Translations under genes and position numbers: made by a program
Notes under the pieces: generated by a model
Told to the model about the DNA's origin: nothing
Database searches by the model: none
Seen by the model: the letters and a program-made list of their open reading frames with translations, nothing else
Origin: Stutzerimonas stutzeri KOS6
Lineage (GTDB): Bacteria; Pseudomonadota; Gammaproteobacteria; Pseudomonadales; Pseudomonadaceae
Direction: 5' to 3'
Assembly: GCF_000307775.2 (NCBI RefSeq)
Contig: NZ_KK020676.1
Location: forward strand, 2,442,341-2,506,340
DNA length: 64,000 nucleotides
Shown here: piece after piece, positions 26,928-37,227 of the stretch
Position numbering within the stretch: the first letter of the stretch is position 1
Layout: every line of letters starts with the position of its first letter

Positions 26928-28166
26928 TCAGACGCGCCGCTCGGCAGCCTCATCGATATCGCCATGGGCGATGCAGGAGGCCGCGGTGAAGAGCACGTCG
27001 GTCGAGGAATTGAGCGCGGTTTCGGCCGAATCCTGCACCACCCCGATGATGAAGCCCACCGCCACGACCTGCATTGCCAGATCATTGGAGATGCCGAACA
27101 GACTGCATGCCAGGGGAATCAGCAGCAGCGAGCCACCGGCCACACCCGAGGCTCCGCAGGCACAGACTGCGGCGAGCAGACTCAACAGTAGCGCCGTAGC
27201 GAGATCCACCTGAATGCCGAGGGTATGTACGGCAGCCAGGGTGAGTACGGTGATGGTGATCGCCGCACCACCCATATTGACCGTGGCGCCCAGCGGGATG
27301 GAAACCGAATAGGTGTCCTTGTGCAGCCCGAGTCGCTGGCACAGCTGCATATTGACCGGAATGTTGGCGGCAGAGCTGCGGGTAAAGAATGCCGTGATGC
27401 CGCTTTCGCGCAGGCAGGTGAACACCAGTGGATACGGATTGCGGCGGATCTGCCAGAACACGATCAGCGGATTCATCACCAACGCCATGAACAGCATGGC
27501 GCCGACCAGCACAAGCAGCAGTCGGACATAGCCCAGCAGCACACCGAATCCCGAATCGGCCAAGGTACCGGCGACCAGGCCGAAGATGCCGAGCGGTGCA
27601 AAACGGATCACCACCTTGACGATCAGCGTGACCCCATCGGAGAGATCCCCGATCAGGCGTCGAGTACTGTCCTGTGCATGGCGAAAGGCGAATCCGAGGC
27701 CGATCGCCCAGGCCAGGATGCCGATGAAGTTGCCATCGAGCAGCGCCCGCACCGGATTGTCGACGATGTTGAACAGCAGCGTCTGCAGCACGACACCGAC
27801 ACCGGACGGCGGCGTCACATCGGCAGCTTCGCTTACAAGCGTGAGCGAAGTGGGAAACACGAAGCTCGCCAGCACCGCGACCAGCGCAGCGCTCAACGTG
27901 CCCAGCGCATAGAGCAGGATGATCGGTCGAATGTGCGTGGGCTGGCCGCGCTTGTGGTTGGCCAGTGACGAGGTGACCAGCACGAACACAAGGATCGGTG
28001 CCACGGCCTTGAGCGCCTGCACGAACAGGTCGCCCAGCAGCGCCACCGATTTGGCTGCAGCAGGCAGAAACAGCGCCAGCAACGCTCCGGCCAGCAACCC
28101 GGCGACGATCTGGGCGACGAGGCTGGTGCGACTGATGAAGCGGACGAATCGAGGGATATAGGGCAT
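26928..28166 (-). CDS. sstT: Sodium:serine/threonine symporter
   Basis: The 412-residue transporter belongs to the dicarboxylate/amino acid:cation symporter family, SstT branch. It has about eight helices and two re-entrant regions. Conserved parts are [38 protein letters not shown] (serine-rich hairpin) and [16 protein letters not shown], plus [19 protein letters not shown] at the end. The ATG at 28166 was chosen to match the family N-terminus; one three codons upstream is possible. It is convergent with fabB. Confidence 0.93.
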   Translation of the reverse strand: MPYIPRFVRFISRTSLVAQIVAGLLAGALLALFLPAAAKSVALLGDLFVQALKAVAPILVFVLVTSSLANHKRGQPTHIRPIILLYALGTLSAALVAVLASFVFPTSLTLVSEAADVTPPSGVGVVLQTLLFNIVDNPVRALLDGNFIGILAWAIGLGFAFRHAQDSTRRLIGDLSDGVTLIVKVVIRFAPLGIFGLVAGTLADSGFGVLLGYVRLLLVLVGAMLFMALVMNPLIVFWQIRRNPYPLVFTCLRESGITAFFTRSSAANIPVNMQLCQRLGLHKDTYSVSIPLGATVNMGGAAITITVLTLAAVHTLGIQVDLATALLLSLLAAVCACGASGVAGGSLLLIPLACSLFGISNDLAMQVVAVGFIIGVVQDSAETALNSSTDVLFTAASCIAHGDIDEAAERRV

Positions 28167-28333
28167 TGGGGGCATCTCGCAGCAAAGGCGAAGCGACCCG
28201 ATAAGGATCGCTGCCGCCCCTGGAAAAACGCGGGATGGTACGCCGCTCGCCCACCCATGCCCAGCGCTGTACTGCCTCGGAGGCAAAATATGCGCGTGTA
28301 GCGCGAGGTGCCATTGCGACACCCCGTGGGGCG

Positions 28334-29956
28334 TCAGACCTGGAAGCGCGCCACCAGGCTACTGAGATCGCCCGCCAGCCGCGCGAGCTCATGGCTGGCC
28401 GCGCTGGTCTGGTTGGCACCGGCCGATGACTGCAGGGACAGATCACGAATGTTCACCAGATTGCGATCCACTTCACGAGCGACCTGGGCCTGCTCTTCCG
28501 AGGCACTGGCGATCACCAGGTTGCGCTCGCTGATCTGGCTGATGGCACTGGCGATTCCGTCGAGCGCCTCGCCGGCATCGCGCGCCAGCTCCAGGGTGGT
28601 CCTGGCGCGCTCGTTGCTAGCCTGCATGGCCTGCACTGCCTTGTCGGTGCCCTGATGCACATCGCCAATCATCTGCTCGATCTCTTCGGTCGACTGCTGA
28701 GTACGGTGTGCCAGCGCACGCACTTCGTCTGCCACCACCGCGAAGCCACGTCCGGCATCACCCGCCCGCGCGGCCTCGATGGCAGCGTTGAGTGCTAGCA
28801 GGTTGGTCTGCTCGGCAATCGAGCGAATCACACCCAATACCTTGCTTATATCCCTCACCAGCCCCGCCAGGCGCTCGACTTCGGTTCCCGTCTGAGTCAC
28901 GTCCTCAGTCAGCAGACTGATCGAATCCACCGTACGAATCACTTGCTGACGGCCGCGCTGCGCGATCTCATCGGATTCGCGTGAGGCTTCGGAGGTCCCC
29001 ACGGCGTTGCGCGCCACCTCGTCCACCGCTGTTGTCATCTCGTTGACCGCCGTCGCCGCCTGCTCGATCTCATGATTCTGCTGGTGCAACCCGCGAGTCG
29101 AATCCTCGGTCACGGCGTTGAGTTCTTCGGCGGCCGAAGCGAGCTGATGGGACGATTCGGCTATGCCCCGAATGGTTTCGCGCAGATTGCCCTGCATGGA
29201 CTTGAGCGAGGACAGCAGGCGGGCCGGTTCGTCCTTGCCCTGGACAGCGACGTTACCGGTCAGATCGCCACCGGCGATGCGTTCAGCAACGGCAACTGCC
29301 ACACCCAGAGGCACGACGACACTACGCGTGAAGCCCCAGGCGAGCACGACTGTCACCGCGGTGGCCAATAGCAACGTTGCCACCACCCCTTCAAAGGCGG
29401 TTTCATACTGGTCGGCCGCACGAACCGCAGCCCGACCGGCCTCGACCCTATTGATGCGCTTCAGCTCTCTCAGCGAGCCGACCACATTGTCAGCGTGCTC
29501 ATTGATCACGCCGTTGATGATTGCGACAGCCTGGGCATGCTCATCCTGCAAGAGGTGGTCCATGACGCGCTGCTGTAGTGGCAGATACAGCTCCAACCCC
29601 TGCTTGAAGCGCTGATAAGCCGCCTTTTCTTCCTCCGTGGTCAACAGCGCGGCGTACTGCTTGTCGAGCTCGACCACTTCGGCGCGCAACTCAGTGAGTC
29701 GCTGGGCCGTACTTTGGACCACCTGTGCGTCTTCAGCCAGCGCCATTCTGAAGGTAAGCGCACGAACGCGCATGACGACGACGTTGAGTTCGCTGATTGC
29801 CACGACGCTGGGCAACCAGTTCTCATCAACCTCCTTGCTTTCCTCGCGCATGTTGGAGATCTGGTTCAAAGCGAACAGGCCGAGAAACACGACGACCAGA
29901 CCAATCAGACCGAAGCCTAGCAGCCTGTTGAAATTCACCGTTATCACAGCGATCAC
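28334..29956 (-). CDS. Methyl-accepting chemotaxis protein, 5' end displaced by an IS
   Basis: The open frame encodes a chemoreceptor: a first membrane helix ([19 protein letters not shown]), a periplasmic four-helix-bundle sensor (about 30-190), a second helix ([19 protein letters not shown]), a HAMP domain and a cytoplasmic signalling domain with the hairpin [34 protein letters not shown]. An insertion sequence has cut the gene after codon 14; its native start (ATG at 31288) and FliA promoter lie beyond the IS. The IS end supplies in-frame GTG codons (29938, 29956), giving [10 protein letters not shown] in place of MSIRSLTIGKRSALGFG. Neither GTG has a good ribosome site, so expression is doubtful. 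Confidence 0.88.
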   Translation of the reverse strand: MIAVITVNFNRLLGFGLIGLVVVFLGLFALNQISNMREESKEVDENWLPSVVAISELNVVVMRVRALTFRMALAEDAQVVQSTAQRLTELRAEVVELDKQYAALLTTEEEKAAYQRFKQGLELYLPLQQRVMDHLLQDEHAQAVAIINGVINEHADNVVGSLRELKRINRVEAGRAAVRAADQYETAFEGVVATLLLATAVTVVLAWGFTRSVVVPLGVAVAVAERIAGGDLTGNVAVQGKDEPARLLSSLKSMQGNLRETIRGIAESSHQLASAAEELNAVTEDSTRGLHQQNHEIEQAATAVNEMTTAVDEVARNAVGTSEASRESDEIAQRGRQQVIRTVDSISLLTEDVTQTGTEVERLAGLVRDISKVLGVIRSIAEQTNLLALNAAIEAARAGDAGRGFAVVADEVRALAHRTQQSTEEIEQMIGDVHQGTDKAVQAMQASNERARTTLELARDAGEALDGIASAISQISERNLVIASASEEQAQVAREVDRNLVNIRDLSLQSSAGANQTSAASHELARLAGDLSSLVARFQV

Positions 29957-31245
29957 TGCTTTTGTCGGCAGTGGTCGCAGGTCGGGTAAGCCCTTTTCAG
30001 GGTACCGGACAGATGAAATAGCCCAATTGGGCCGTCTCCGGGCGCACCTCTCCTGTCAACGCGCTCATGCCGCTGTACCTGCAGCCATCAACTTCGGTAG
30101 GCGCACCAGGTTGCTTGCCGCCATGGCCAGCTGGAACAGCGCGTCGACACGCTCAAGCCCCCGCTGCTTCACCTGACGCAGGCCTGCCGCCGTCTTGAGC
30201 CAGCCGAAGTGGGTTTCGATCCAGGCGCGAATCTTCAGGCTCAGACCATAACCAGCGTGGCGCGTGGTGCGGCCGTCGATGGCGCTGCGCCGGCCATTGG
30301 TGTTCTGCGCCACATGGGGTGTGACGCCGAGGGCGCGGCAGGCGGCGACGAAGTCTGCTATGTCGTAGGCCTTGTCCGCAGCTAAGGTGCGCCGACGGCG
30401 GCCACCGAGTTTGCTCAGCATCAGCAGTGCGGCTTCGCGCTCGCCACGACCACCGGCCAGGCTGACGTGGGCGCTGCGTACCAGGCCGCTGCGGTGCTCC
30501 ATCAGCACATGACCCATGTAGCTCAGCTGCGCGCCGGTGTTGTGGCTCTTGCGATATAGGCGGGCATCTGGATCGCTGGTTGAGGCGTGAGTGTCGTTGC
30601 TGCGCTTGTGCCCTTTGAAGTCAGGCTGGGCATTGCGCGGGCCGGGCCCCTGGTCATCCGGAGGGTCGTCCTTGGGGCGGAAACTCTTCTGTGAGGCCCA
30701 AGCCTGCAGCAGAGTGCCGTCGACCGAGAAGTGCTCATCCGACATCAGTCCCTGCTTCTCGGCCAGGCGCACTACTTCGCTCAGAAACTCGGCGGTCACG
30801 GCCTGGGCATTGAGGCGGTCACGGTTCTTCGAGAATACCGAGTGATCCCACACCGGGTCGTCGATAGCCAGGCCAACGAACCAGCGGAACAGCAGGTTGT
30901 AACCCAGTTGCTCCATGAGCATCCGTTCACTGCGCAGCGAGTAGAACAACTGCAGCAACTGCGCCCGCATCAACTTCTCCGGGGCAATCGAGGCGCGGCC
31001 GGTGTCGGCATACAAGGTGTCGAATAGGGCGCTCATCCGTTGCAGGGCAGTGTCTGCCAGCTTGCGGATGGCGCGCAGGGGGTGGTTCGCCGGCACGAAG
31101 TCATCGAGCTTGGCGACGGTGAACAGGGATTCCTGAGTGATATCGGCTCCACGCATGGAAATCGAGAGTCCAGACAGATTGGAGCCGATATCGTAAACCT
31201 CACCCAGCAAAAGCAGACAGGGCGCGGGCGAATTTCAACAGGCTG
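29921..31245 (-). mobile_element. Insertion sequence (1325 bp, IS5-like DDE transposase)
   Basis: Terminal inverted repeats reading CAGCCTGTTGAAATTC inward are exact for 16 bases at both ends. They are flanked by a direct repeat CTAG (29917-29920 and 31246-31249), the target duplication. One transposase gene fills most of the element. Joining the two flanks at one CTAG restores a chemoreceptor reading frame, which fixes the ends precisely. Family assignment as IS5-like is from the transposase and is not certain. Confidence 0.92.
30065..31156 (-). CDS. IS5-like family transposase
   Basis: The 363-residue DDE transposase begins MRGADITQESLFTVAKLDDFVP, with an N-terminal helical region (LRSERMLMEQLGYNLLFRWFVGL) and a catalytic domain. 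The first Asp is in HFSVDGTLLQAWAS, the second in LAADKAYDIADFV, and the Glu in the region LKIRAWIETHFGWLKTAAGLRQ. It looks intact. The ATG at 31156 was chosen to match related transposases; a TTG at 31210 would extend it by 18 residues. It lies on the same strand as the chemoreceptor gene it interrupts. Confidence 0.92.
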   Translation of the reverse strand: MRGADITQESLFTVAKLDDFVPANHPLRAIRKLADTALQRMSALFDTLYADTGRASIAPEKLMRAQLLQLFYSLRSERMLMEQLGYNLLFRWFVGLAIDDPVWDHSVFSKNRDRLNAQAVTAEFLSEVVRLAEKQGLMSDEHFSVDGTLLQAWASQKSFRPKDDPPDDQGPGPRNAQPDFKGHKRSNDTHASTSDPDARLYRKSHNTGAQLSYMGHVLMEHRSGLVRSAHVSLAGGRGEREAALLMLSKLGGRRRRTLAADKAYDIADFVAACRALGVTPHVAQNTNGRRSAIDGRTTRHAGYGLSLKIRAWIETHFGWLKTAAGLRQVKQRGLERVDALFQLAMAASNLVRLPKLMAAGTAA

Positions 31246-31288
31246 CTAGCGCAGAGCGTTTACCGATAGTGAGAGAACGAATGGACAT
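31246..31288 (-). pseudogene. 5' fragment of the interrupted chemoreceptor gene
   Basis: The ATG at 31288 and 14 codons (MSIRSLTIGKRSAL) form the natural N-terminus of the chemoreceptor and join in frame to GFGLIGL across the IS when one CTAG copy is removed. AAAGGTAG lies upstream as ribosome site, and a FliA-type promoter is at 31341-31368. In its present state the frame runs into the IS end. Confidence 0.85.
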
Positions 31289-31340
31289 GGGACTACCTTT
31301 TTCAGAGGCGAATCAGAGCCACCAGCCGTGACTAATTTGA

Positions 31341-31368
31341 GTATCGGCAGGACGCCGCGCTAACTTTA
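31341..31368 (-). promoter_or_regulatory. FliA (sigma-28) promoter of the interrupted chemoreceptor gene
   Basis: The minus strand reads TAAA-N16-GCCGATAC, close to the consensus TAAA-N15-GCCGATAA. It lies about 50-80 bp upstream of the original start codon at 31288, and chemoreceptor genes are commonly FliA-dependent. Confidence 0.75.
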
Positions 31369-31730
31369 GGTGGACGGCAAGAAAGTGCCTCTACCGCGTG
31401 CGCGCCATGAAGCGCTGCTCTGCCTGCTAGTAATCACCCAGAAAGGCCAAGGCGCATTCGTCCCGCATCCACTCATCAGGCTTGTTAACCACGAACGTCC
31501 TGACATCGGCCAGTGTATAAGGCACCAACGCCGGATATTTTGCGGCCAGTTAGAACAGGCCACTTACTTGATCCGGCCTACCACCTCAATCTGCATGCGC
31601 GCCATGTTCAGCCCAATAGGCTCGCTACCAGCGCCAAACGAGCCAGCGACTTAGACCTGATCCCCCACGACTTGCGAGGCCGTCAGGTCATGCCGTGACG
31701 ACGGCAGACTCTTGAGGGTCAGCGCAGCTG
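31369..31730. other. Gap with a possible decayed gene
   Basis: No intact gene is supported. The minus strand contains, in different frames, MARMQIEVVGRIK (near 31605-31565) and then KYPALVPYTLADVRTFVVNKPDEW ending at a stop near 31431. Together these look like the two ends of one frameshifted small protein. The family is not recognised. Confidence 0.3.
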
Positions 31731-32744
31731 TTACTGGCGCTTGCGCGGCAGCAACGCGAGGAAGTTGTCGCGAGCCACACGGCGCGCCACGGGCTCGGGA
31801 AGGGCATCGAGAAAAGGCGCAAAGGCCCGCATGCCGGAAGCCAGGCTATCGAAGCTGCCCACCACATCCGAACCGATCACGAAACGATCAGGATGGCGCT
31901 TGACCAGCGCTACCCATTCAGGATCGGGATGTCCCTGCGGGTCCAGCAGATAGGGCTGCAACATCGTCCACGACAGATCGATGTACAGGTTCGGGTAATC
32001 GTCGAGCAGGCGGCTGACCGTGCCGTGCAGGAAATCCAGCTTTTCCTGGTGGCGATGCAGCTCCATGCTGGTGCCCGCGTGGGCCCAGATGAAGCGCGTG
32101 TGGGGATGGTTGCGAAGCGGCTCCTCCAGTTCGCTCAGGTAGAGCGGATTGCGCTCGCGCTTGGAGGTGACGTTGGAGTGCAGCATGACCGGCAAATCGA
32201 ATTCCGCCGCCAGATGATAGACCCTCGCCAGCGCCTCATTGTTGGCCCGCGGCGTATCACCCTCGGTCAACGCGGTCACGTCATCATGCCGCGTGAATAC
32301 CTCACCCAACCCCTGCCAGAGCCCGGGATTGAGTTCCAGCATGCGGCGGATATGGGCATCGGCGTTCTTGTCGTTGGGATTGAAGCCGGAGAGGAACGGA
32401 TGGAAGCGCTTGCGCTGCTCCTCGTCCAGTTCCTGCAGGGCGGCCGCAACCAGCACATCGGTGGCGCTGTACCAGTACACAGGAGCATCGTCACCAGCGT
32501 AATAGCGCGGTCGCTTGGGCTCGTTCTCATGCCATTTCTTCGCCACCGGAATACCGCTGATCATCACGTGATCGATGCCGCCGGCATCCATTGCCTCGAG
32601 CAACTTTTGCATGCCATCGGTTTCCTGAAAGAAATCCACGTAGTGCAGATGCGCATCGCTATAGCGGTATTCCCGCTCTTCTGCCATCGCGAGCTGCGAC
32701 AGCAGGCAGATGGAAACCAGGGACAAGATTCTGGATATGAACAA
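31731..32744 (-). CDS. Exported amidohydrolase-family (metal-dependent hydrolase) protein
   Basis: The 337-residue protein has an N-terminal signal peptide (ISRILSLVSICLLSQLAMAEE) and an amidohydrolase-2 TIM barrel. Metal-ligand candidates are DAHLHY at the first strand, the His in VMLHSNVT and FIWAHAG, and the Asp in FVIGSDVVGS. The reaction is unknown; relatives are decarboxylases or lactonases. The start is taken as TTG at 32744 because AGGAGG lies eight bases upstream and the signal peptide follows directly; no suitable ATG exists. Confidence 0.8.
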   Translation of the reverse strand: MFISRILSLVSICLLSQLAMAEEREYRYSDAHLHYVDFFQETDGMQKLLEAMDAGGIDHVMISGIPVAKKWHENEPKRPRYYAGDDAPVYWYSATDVLVAAALQELDEEQRKRFHPFLSGFNPNDKNADAHIRRMLELNPGLWQGLGEVFTRHDDVTALTEGDTPRANNEALARVYHLAAEFDLPVMLHSNVTSKRERNPLYLSELEEPLRNHPHTRFIWAHAGTSMELHRHQEKLDFLHGTVSRLLDDYPNLYIDLSWTMLQPYLLDPQGHPDPEWVALVKRHPDRFVIGSDVVGSFDSLASGMRAFAPFLDALPEPVARRVARDNFLALLPRKRQ

Positions 32745-32962
32745 CGCTGGGTCCTCCTGACAGCCTGCGAGTAGACCGCTGCAGCGCACGACCGTTCAGC
32801 TTTGCCAGCAACATACGGCGGCCACGCCCTGGTCTTCGATACCCCTGGCCGTATTTGACCGGAATCAGGGAGGGCGCATGCGCAGGCCAGTAGTATCACG
32901 GCAGATGGCGCAGCTTACCGGACCGCCCATATCGATTCAGATCAGAAAAAAGGAACAATCGC

Positions 32963-33397
32963 ATGGCCATGAAAACCATCAGTGCGCATGGATGGATGAA
33001 CGCCGGAATGGCGATCGAGGTGGAATGTGGCAATCATCGCCTGATCATGGATCAGCCGAAGAGTGCTGCCGGACAGGACCTTGGGCCGACTCCGCTGGAA
33101 GCCATCCTGGCGGCCGTGGCGGGCTGTTTTGGCACCATTGGACGCTTCATCGCACACCAGCAGAAAATCGAACTGCGCGGCATGCGCTTCGAGATCGAGG
33201 CCGACTACGATCCAGCTGGCCTGCTCGGCCGAAACCCCGATGTCCGCCCCGGCTTCCAGGAGCTTCGCGTCAGGGTCGAGATCGACGCCGACCTGGACCG
33301 CGAGGGTAAACAGGCGCTGCTGAAGCAGATCGAAAAACGCTGCCCGGTCGCCGACAATCTCACCCACGGCACTCGCCTGGTCAGCGTGCTGATCTGA
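32963..33397 (+). CDS. OsmC/Ohr family protein
   Basis: The 144-residue protein is of the OsmC fold. It has GPTPLEAILAAVAGCFGTI with the first redox Cys (near residue 55) and a second Cys in EKRCPVADNLTHG near 126. Family members reduce organic hydroperoxides through such a Cys pair; this branch (YhfA-like) is less characterised. AAAAAAGGAAC precedes the ATG. It is convergent with htpG. Confidence 0.87.
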   Translation: MAMKTISAHGWMNAGMAIEVECGNHRLIMDQPKSAAGQDLGPTPLEAILAAVAGCFGTIGRFIAHQQKIELRGMRFEIEADYDPAGLLGRNPDVRPGFQELRVRVEIDADLDREGKQALLKQIEKRCPVADNLTHGTRLVSVLI

Positions 33398-33413
33398 GAC
33401 GCCACGAAACGAA

Positions 33414-33438
33414 AACGGCCCGTCAGTGACGGGCCGTT
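33414..33438. terminator. Bidirectional terminator between osmC-like gene and htpG
   Basis: An 11-base-pair perfect stem (33414-33424 with 33428-33438, three-base loop) is flanked by A-rich sequence on the left and TTCT on the right, between two convergent genes. Confidence 0.8.
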
Positions 33439-33456
33439 CTCAGAGCGCTGCGGGGG

Positions 33457-35361
33457 TCAGGCCGAGAGCTCGACCAGCAGCTTGTTCAGCCGTTGAACGT
33501 ATGCAGCCGGGTCCTTGAGACTATCGCCGGCAGCCAGTGCGGCCTGATCGAAGAGGATGTGCGAAAGGTCCGCAAAGCGATCCTCGTCCGGCTCGGCATC
33601 GAGCTTCTCGATCAGCGGATGCTGCGGGTTGATTTCGAAGATCGGCTTCGATTCAGGCACCTTCTGCCCGCTCGCCTCGAGGATCTGGCGCATCTGCAGA
33701 CCCAGGTCCTGCTCGCCGATCGCAAGGATTGCCGGCGAATCGGTCAGACGATGGGACACACGCACTTCGGCCACTTCATCACCCAGTGCACCCTTGAGGC
33801 GTTCGATCAGCCCTTCCTTGGTCTTGGCGATTTCCTCCTGGGCCTTCTTGTCCTCTTCCGAGTCCAGCTTGCCGAGGTCCAGATCACCACGCGCCACGTC
33901 GACGAACTGCTTGCCATCGAACTCGGTGAGGTAGCTCATCAGCCACTCGTCGATGCGATCGGTGAGCAGCAGCACCTCGATACCCTTCTTGCGGAAGACT
34001 TCCAGGTGCGGGCTGTTCTTGACCTGCGCGTAGCTCTCGCCGGTGAGGTAGTAGATCTTGTCCTGGCCTTCCTTCACACGGCCCAGGTAGTCGGCCAGCG
34101 AAACCGACTGCTCGCCGGATGCATCGCTGGTGGATGCGAAGCGCAGCAGGCCGGCAATTTTCTCCTTGTTGGCGAAGTCTTCCGCCGGCCCCTCCTTGAG
34201 CACCTGACCGAACTGCGACCAGAACTTCGTGTAGTCCTCCGGCTTGTCCTTGGCCAGCTTCTCCAGCATGTCCAGTACGCGCTTGGTAAGCGCCGACTTC
34301 ATCGAGTCGATCACCGGATCCTTCTGCAGGATCTCGCGCGAGACGTTGAGCGAGAGGTCGTTGGAGTCCACCACACCCTTGATGAAGCGCAGGTACAGCG
34401 GCAGGAACTCGTCCGCCTGGTCCATGATGAACACGCGCTGCACGTAGAGCTTCAGGCCCTTCGGCGCTTCGCGGTGGTACAGGTCGAACGGCGCACGGCC
34501 CGGAACATAGAGCAGCGAGGTGTATTCGAGCTTGCCCTCGACCTTGTTGTGGCTCCAGGACAGCGGGTTGTCGAAGTCGTGCGCGACGTGCTTGTAGAAC
34601 TCCTGATACTCCTCGTCCTTGACCTCGGTGCGCGGACGTGTCCAGAGGGCGCTGGCGCGGTTGACCGTTTCCCACTCCTGCTCGGCCGGCTTTTCCGCTT
34701 CGTCACCGTGAAACTCTTTCGGCAATTCGATCGGCAGTGCGATGTGATCGGAGTACTTCTTGACGATGTTGCGCAGGCGCCAGCCGTCGGCAAATTCTTC
34801 TTCGTCCTTCTTCAGGTGCAGGACGATACGCGTGCCGCGCTCGGCCTTGTCGATGGTGGCGACTTCGAATTCGCCCTCTCCCTGCGACGACCAATGCACG
34901 CCTTCGCTGGCTGGCGTGCCGGCGCGACGGCTGTAGACATCGACCTTGTCGGCGACGATGAAGGCGGAATAGAAACCCACCCCGAACTGGCCGATCAGGT
35001 GCGAATCCTTCTTCTGGTCGCCAGAGAGGTTCTTCAGGAAGTCGGCAGTGCCGGACTTGGCGATGGTGCCCAGATGCGCGATCACGTCATCGCGGTTCAT
35101 GCCGATGCCGTTGTCTTCCAGCGTGACGGTCTTGGCTTCCTTGTCGAAGCTGAGGCGAATCTTCAGGTCGGCCCCACCTTCGAGCAGCTCCGGCTTGGCC
35201 AGCGCTTCGAAGCGAAGCTTGTCGGCAGCATCGGAGGCGTTGGAAATCAGCTCGCGAAGGAAGATTTCCTTGTTGGAATACAGCGAATGGATCATCAGAT
35301 GAAGCAGTTGCTTCACTTCGGTCTGGAAGCCCAGGGTTTCTTTTTGAGTCTCCACACTCAT
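33457..35361 (-). CDS. htpG: Molecular chaperone HtpG (Hsp90)
   Basis: The 634-residue bacterial Hsp90 shows the GHKL ATP site ([55 protein letters not shown]), the middle domain with [12 protein letters not shown] and the C-terminal dimerisation domain. Length is normal. It is cytosolic and assists late folding of clients. No clear sigma-32 promoter was seen in the 124-bp upstream gap. Confidence 0.97.
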   Translation of the reverse strand: MSVETQKETLGFQTEVKQLLHLMIHSLYSNKEIFLRELISNASDAADKLRFEALAKPELLEGGADLKIRLSFDKEAKTVTLEDNGIGMNRDDVIAHLGTIAKSGTADFLKNLSGDQKKDSHLIGQFGVGFYSAFIVADKVDVYSRRAGTPASEGVHWSSQGEGEFEVATIDKAERGTRIVLHLKKDEEEFADGWRLRNIVKKYSDHIALPIELPKEFHGDEAEKPAEQEWETVNRASALWTRPRTEVKDEEYQEFYKHVAHDFDNPLSWSHNKVEGKLEYTSLLYVPGRAPFDLYHREAPKGLKLYVQRVFIMDQADEFLPLYLRFIKGVVDSNDLSLNVSREILQKDPVIDSMKSALTKRVLDMLEKLAKDKPEDYTKFWSQFGQVLKEGPAEDFANKEKIAGLLRFASTSDASGEQSVSLADYLGRVKEGQDKIYYLTGESYAQVKNSPHLEVFRKKGIEVLLLTDRIDEWLMSYLTEFDGKQFVDVARGDLDLGKLDSEEDKKAQEEIAKTKEGLIERLKGALGDEVAEVRVSHRLTDSPAILAIGEQDLGLQMRQILEASGQKVPESKPIFEINPQHPLIEKLDAEPDEDRFADLSHILFDQAALAAGDSLKDPAAYVQRLNKLLVELSA

Positions 35362-35484
35362 CGTCTACAAACTCCACATCAGCGTAATGGCACGGACCGC
35401 GGCTGCGGCGATGTCAGGCAGATGGGGGCACGACGATGAATTTCAAGGGCCGGCGGCGCTGAGGCTGTAGCACTGGCCGGTATA

Positions 35485-36726
35485 TCAGGGCTCGACAAGC
35501 TCGAGCAGTACGATCTCGCCGGGCGCCAGATTGTAGGTCGCTTCGCCGGGTCCCTGGATGACCTGTCTGATGATCAGGTTGCCCTCGCCGTCCAGGCCGG
35601 CGAAGCGTCCTTCGGCTACGCCGCCACGTTCGGTACGCGCGCGCATCAGCAGGTGCTCATAGCGCGAAGGATTGCGCAGCAACCGCTCCATCGAGAACTC
35701 CGGCCGACGATCCGGACGGCTCGCTGGCACGTTCGCAACGGCAGGCCGGGTTTCTTCGCGCCCAGGCCCGGCGACCTCCTCGTCAGCGGCCAGCAAAGGC
35801 GGATAGTCGTCTCCCTGGACCTGCCAGCCCTGCTCCCCCTTGAACAAACGCAGGGTTAAGCTCTGCAGCTCGCCCCCGACCCGGGCAGGCACTTCGAGCT
35901 CCAGCTCATCGGCGGGCAGCGTTACCACGGGCATTGCTTGCAACGACACGTCACGGCTGGCATGACGGCGCTGCAGATAGTCCCCGATGACGAAGGCCAG
36001 GGTGTCTCGCGAATCGTGCCGCCGATCGACCTGACCGTTGCGGTAGCGCAGTCGATCGGTGAACAGCTCGACGACACCATTGAGGCTGGTTTCATACTGC
36101 GACGGCAACACCAGATGGAAATCGCCGACGAGCTTGTTCGGTGCCACCGGCTGCAAATCGAGATGCAGCGTGTAGCCGCGATCAAGCCGCCGTGTTTCCG
36201 GCAGCTCCTGGTCATTACTCAGCCAGGCGATTTCGACCTCGGGCAGCGCACCGATATCGTCGGGCAGCACGTCGACGCGCAGCGCCTCGTCGAACGGTTC
36301 GCGCAGACGAATGATCACTTCCTGCCGAGCGAAGAAACCCTGGCCTTCGCGCAGGGTAAGCACGCCATTGATAAGCTCGCCCTGTTGCGGCGCGAAGGCA
36401 TGGCCATTGAGCTGCCCCCGTATCTTCAGGCTCAGCTCGGGCTCCACCTGCGCCGGCAACCAGCGCATGCTGAAAATGGCAGCCAGGCGGTCCGGGTCGC
36501 GGCTCGCCAACAGCGACAGGCCCACCACCAGTGGAATCACTCCCAGGCCGGCAAGAACCACTGCCTTGCGCGCCACGCGCCAATGGCCGAACACGAACGC
36601 CAGCGTCATCGGCGGCAGCAGGCTGCCCAGGCCCCACAGCAGACTTGTCGCAAACGCCTGGCTGATCAACCAGATGAAACCGGCAAGCATCAGCAACAGG
36701 CCGCCGAGTATCAGCAATGCTTCCAT
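35485..36726 (-). CDS. Conserved membrane protein, unknown function
   Basis: The 413-residue protein is not recognised as a named family. The first 75 residues hold two or three membrane helices (ALLILGGLLLMLAGFIWLI, TSLLWGLGSLLPPMTLAFVF, VVLAGLGVIPLVVGLSLLA). The rest is soluble, beta-rich and probably periplasmic, with two similar-looking segments that may be repeats (about 95-190 and 195-290). A small C-terminal RNA-binding-like (Sm-like) strand pattern, EGRFAGLDGEGNLIIRQVI, closes it. No metal or catalytic motif is visible. It is followed on the minus strand by htpG after 123 bp. Confidence 0.65.
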   Translation of the reverse strand: MEALLILGGLLLMLAGFIWLISQAFATSLLWGLGSLLPPMTLAFVFGHWRVARKAVVLAGLGVIPLVVGLSLLASRDPDRLAAIFSMRWLPAQVEPELSLKIRGQLNGHAFAPQQGELINGVLTLREGQGFFARQEVIIRLREPFDEALRVDVLPDDIGALPEVEIAWLSNDQELPETRRLDRGYTLHLDLQPVAPNKLVGDFHLVLPSQYETSLNGVVELFTDRLRYRNGQVDRRHDSRDTLAFVIGDYLQRRHASRDVSLQAMPVVTLPADELELEVPARVGGELQSLTLRLFKGEQGWQVQGDDYPPLLAADEEVAGPGREETRPAVANVPASRPDRRPEFSMERLLRNPSRYEHLLMRARTERGGVAEGRFAGLDGEGNLIIRQVIQGPGEATYNLAPGEIVLLELVEP

Positions 36727-36783
36727 TCGATTCCTTCACGCAATTGCAGGAGCCTGCGCACCGCACACCGCTACCCTGAGCGA

Positions 36784-37227
36784 TCAGGGTTCGTCGACCT
36801 TGAAGTGACAGCGGGCAGTGGCGATGGGCTCGGCCTGATGGGTCTGCCAGGCGGTGATCGCGACATTGGCGACACGGCGCCCCTGGCGCCAGACCTGGCA
36901 GGCGGCAAAGGTGTCACGATAGTGGCCGGCGCGCAGATAATCTATCGAGAAGTCGATGATTTTGGGCAAATGTGGCGCCCCCATGAACATCAGCAAATGC
37001 AGCATGGCCGCATGCTCCATGAACCCCGCGATGACACCGCCATGAATGGCCGGCATCGGGTTGCCGATGTTGTCCTCGCTCTGCGGCAGGCGAAATACCA
37101 TCTCATCACCCAGACGCAGGCATTCAATGCCGATCAGCCGGGCATATGGCACCAGCCGGATCAGCGAGTTGTAGTCGTTCGTGGCGTGCGCTTTCTGCAC
37201 CAGCTCGCTCAGATTGAGATCGCTCAT
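36784..37227 (-). CDS. PaaI-family thioesterase
   Basis: The 147-residue hotdog protein has PAIHGGVIAGFMEHAAML, the catalytic loop region of PaaI-type thioesterases, followed by PKIIDFSIDYLRAG. It should hydrolyse small acyl-CoA esters. Its ATG overlaps the stop of the upstream hotdog gene (ATGA), so the two are co-translated and probably form a heteromeric or sequential pair. Confidence 0.85.
   Translation of the reverse strand: MSDLNLSELVQKAHATNDYNSLIRLVPYARLIGIECLRLGDEMVFRLPQSEDNIGNPMPAIHGGVIAGFMEHAAMLHLLMFMGAPHLPKIIDFSIDYLRAGHYRDTFAACQVWRQGRRVANVAITAWQTHQAEPIATARCHFKVDEP

Noticed and set aside
33493..35439. 648-codon open frame on the plus strand across htpG
   Set aside because: It is antisense to htpG, whose product is fully recognisable; such frames are common opposite GC-rich genes with biased third positions.
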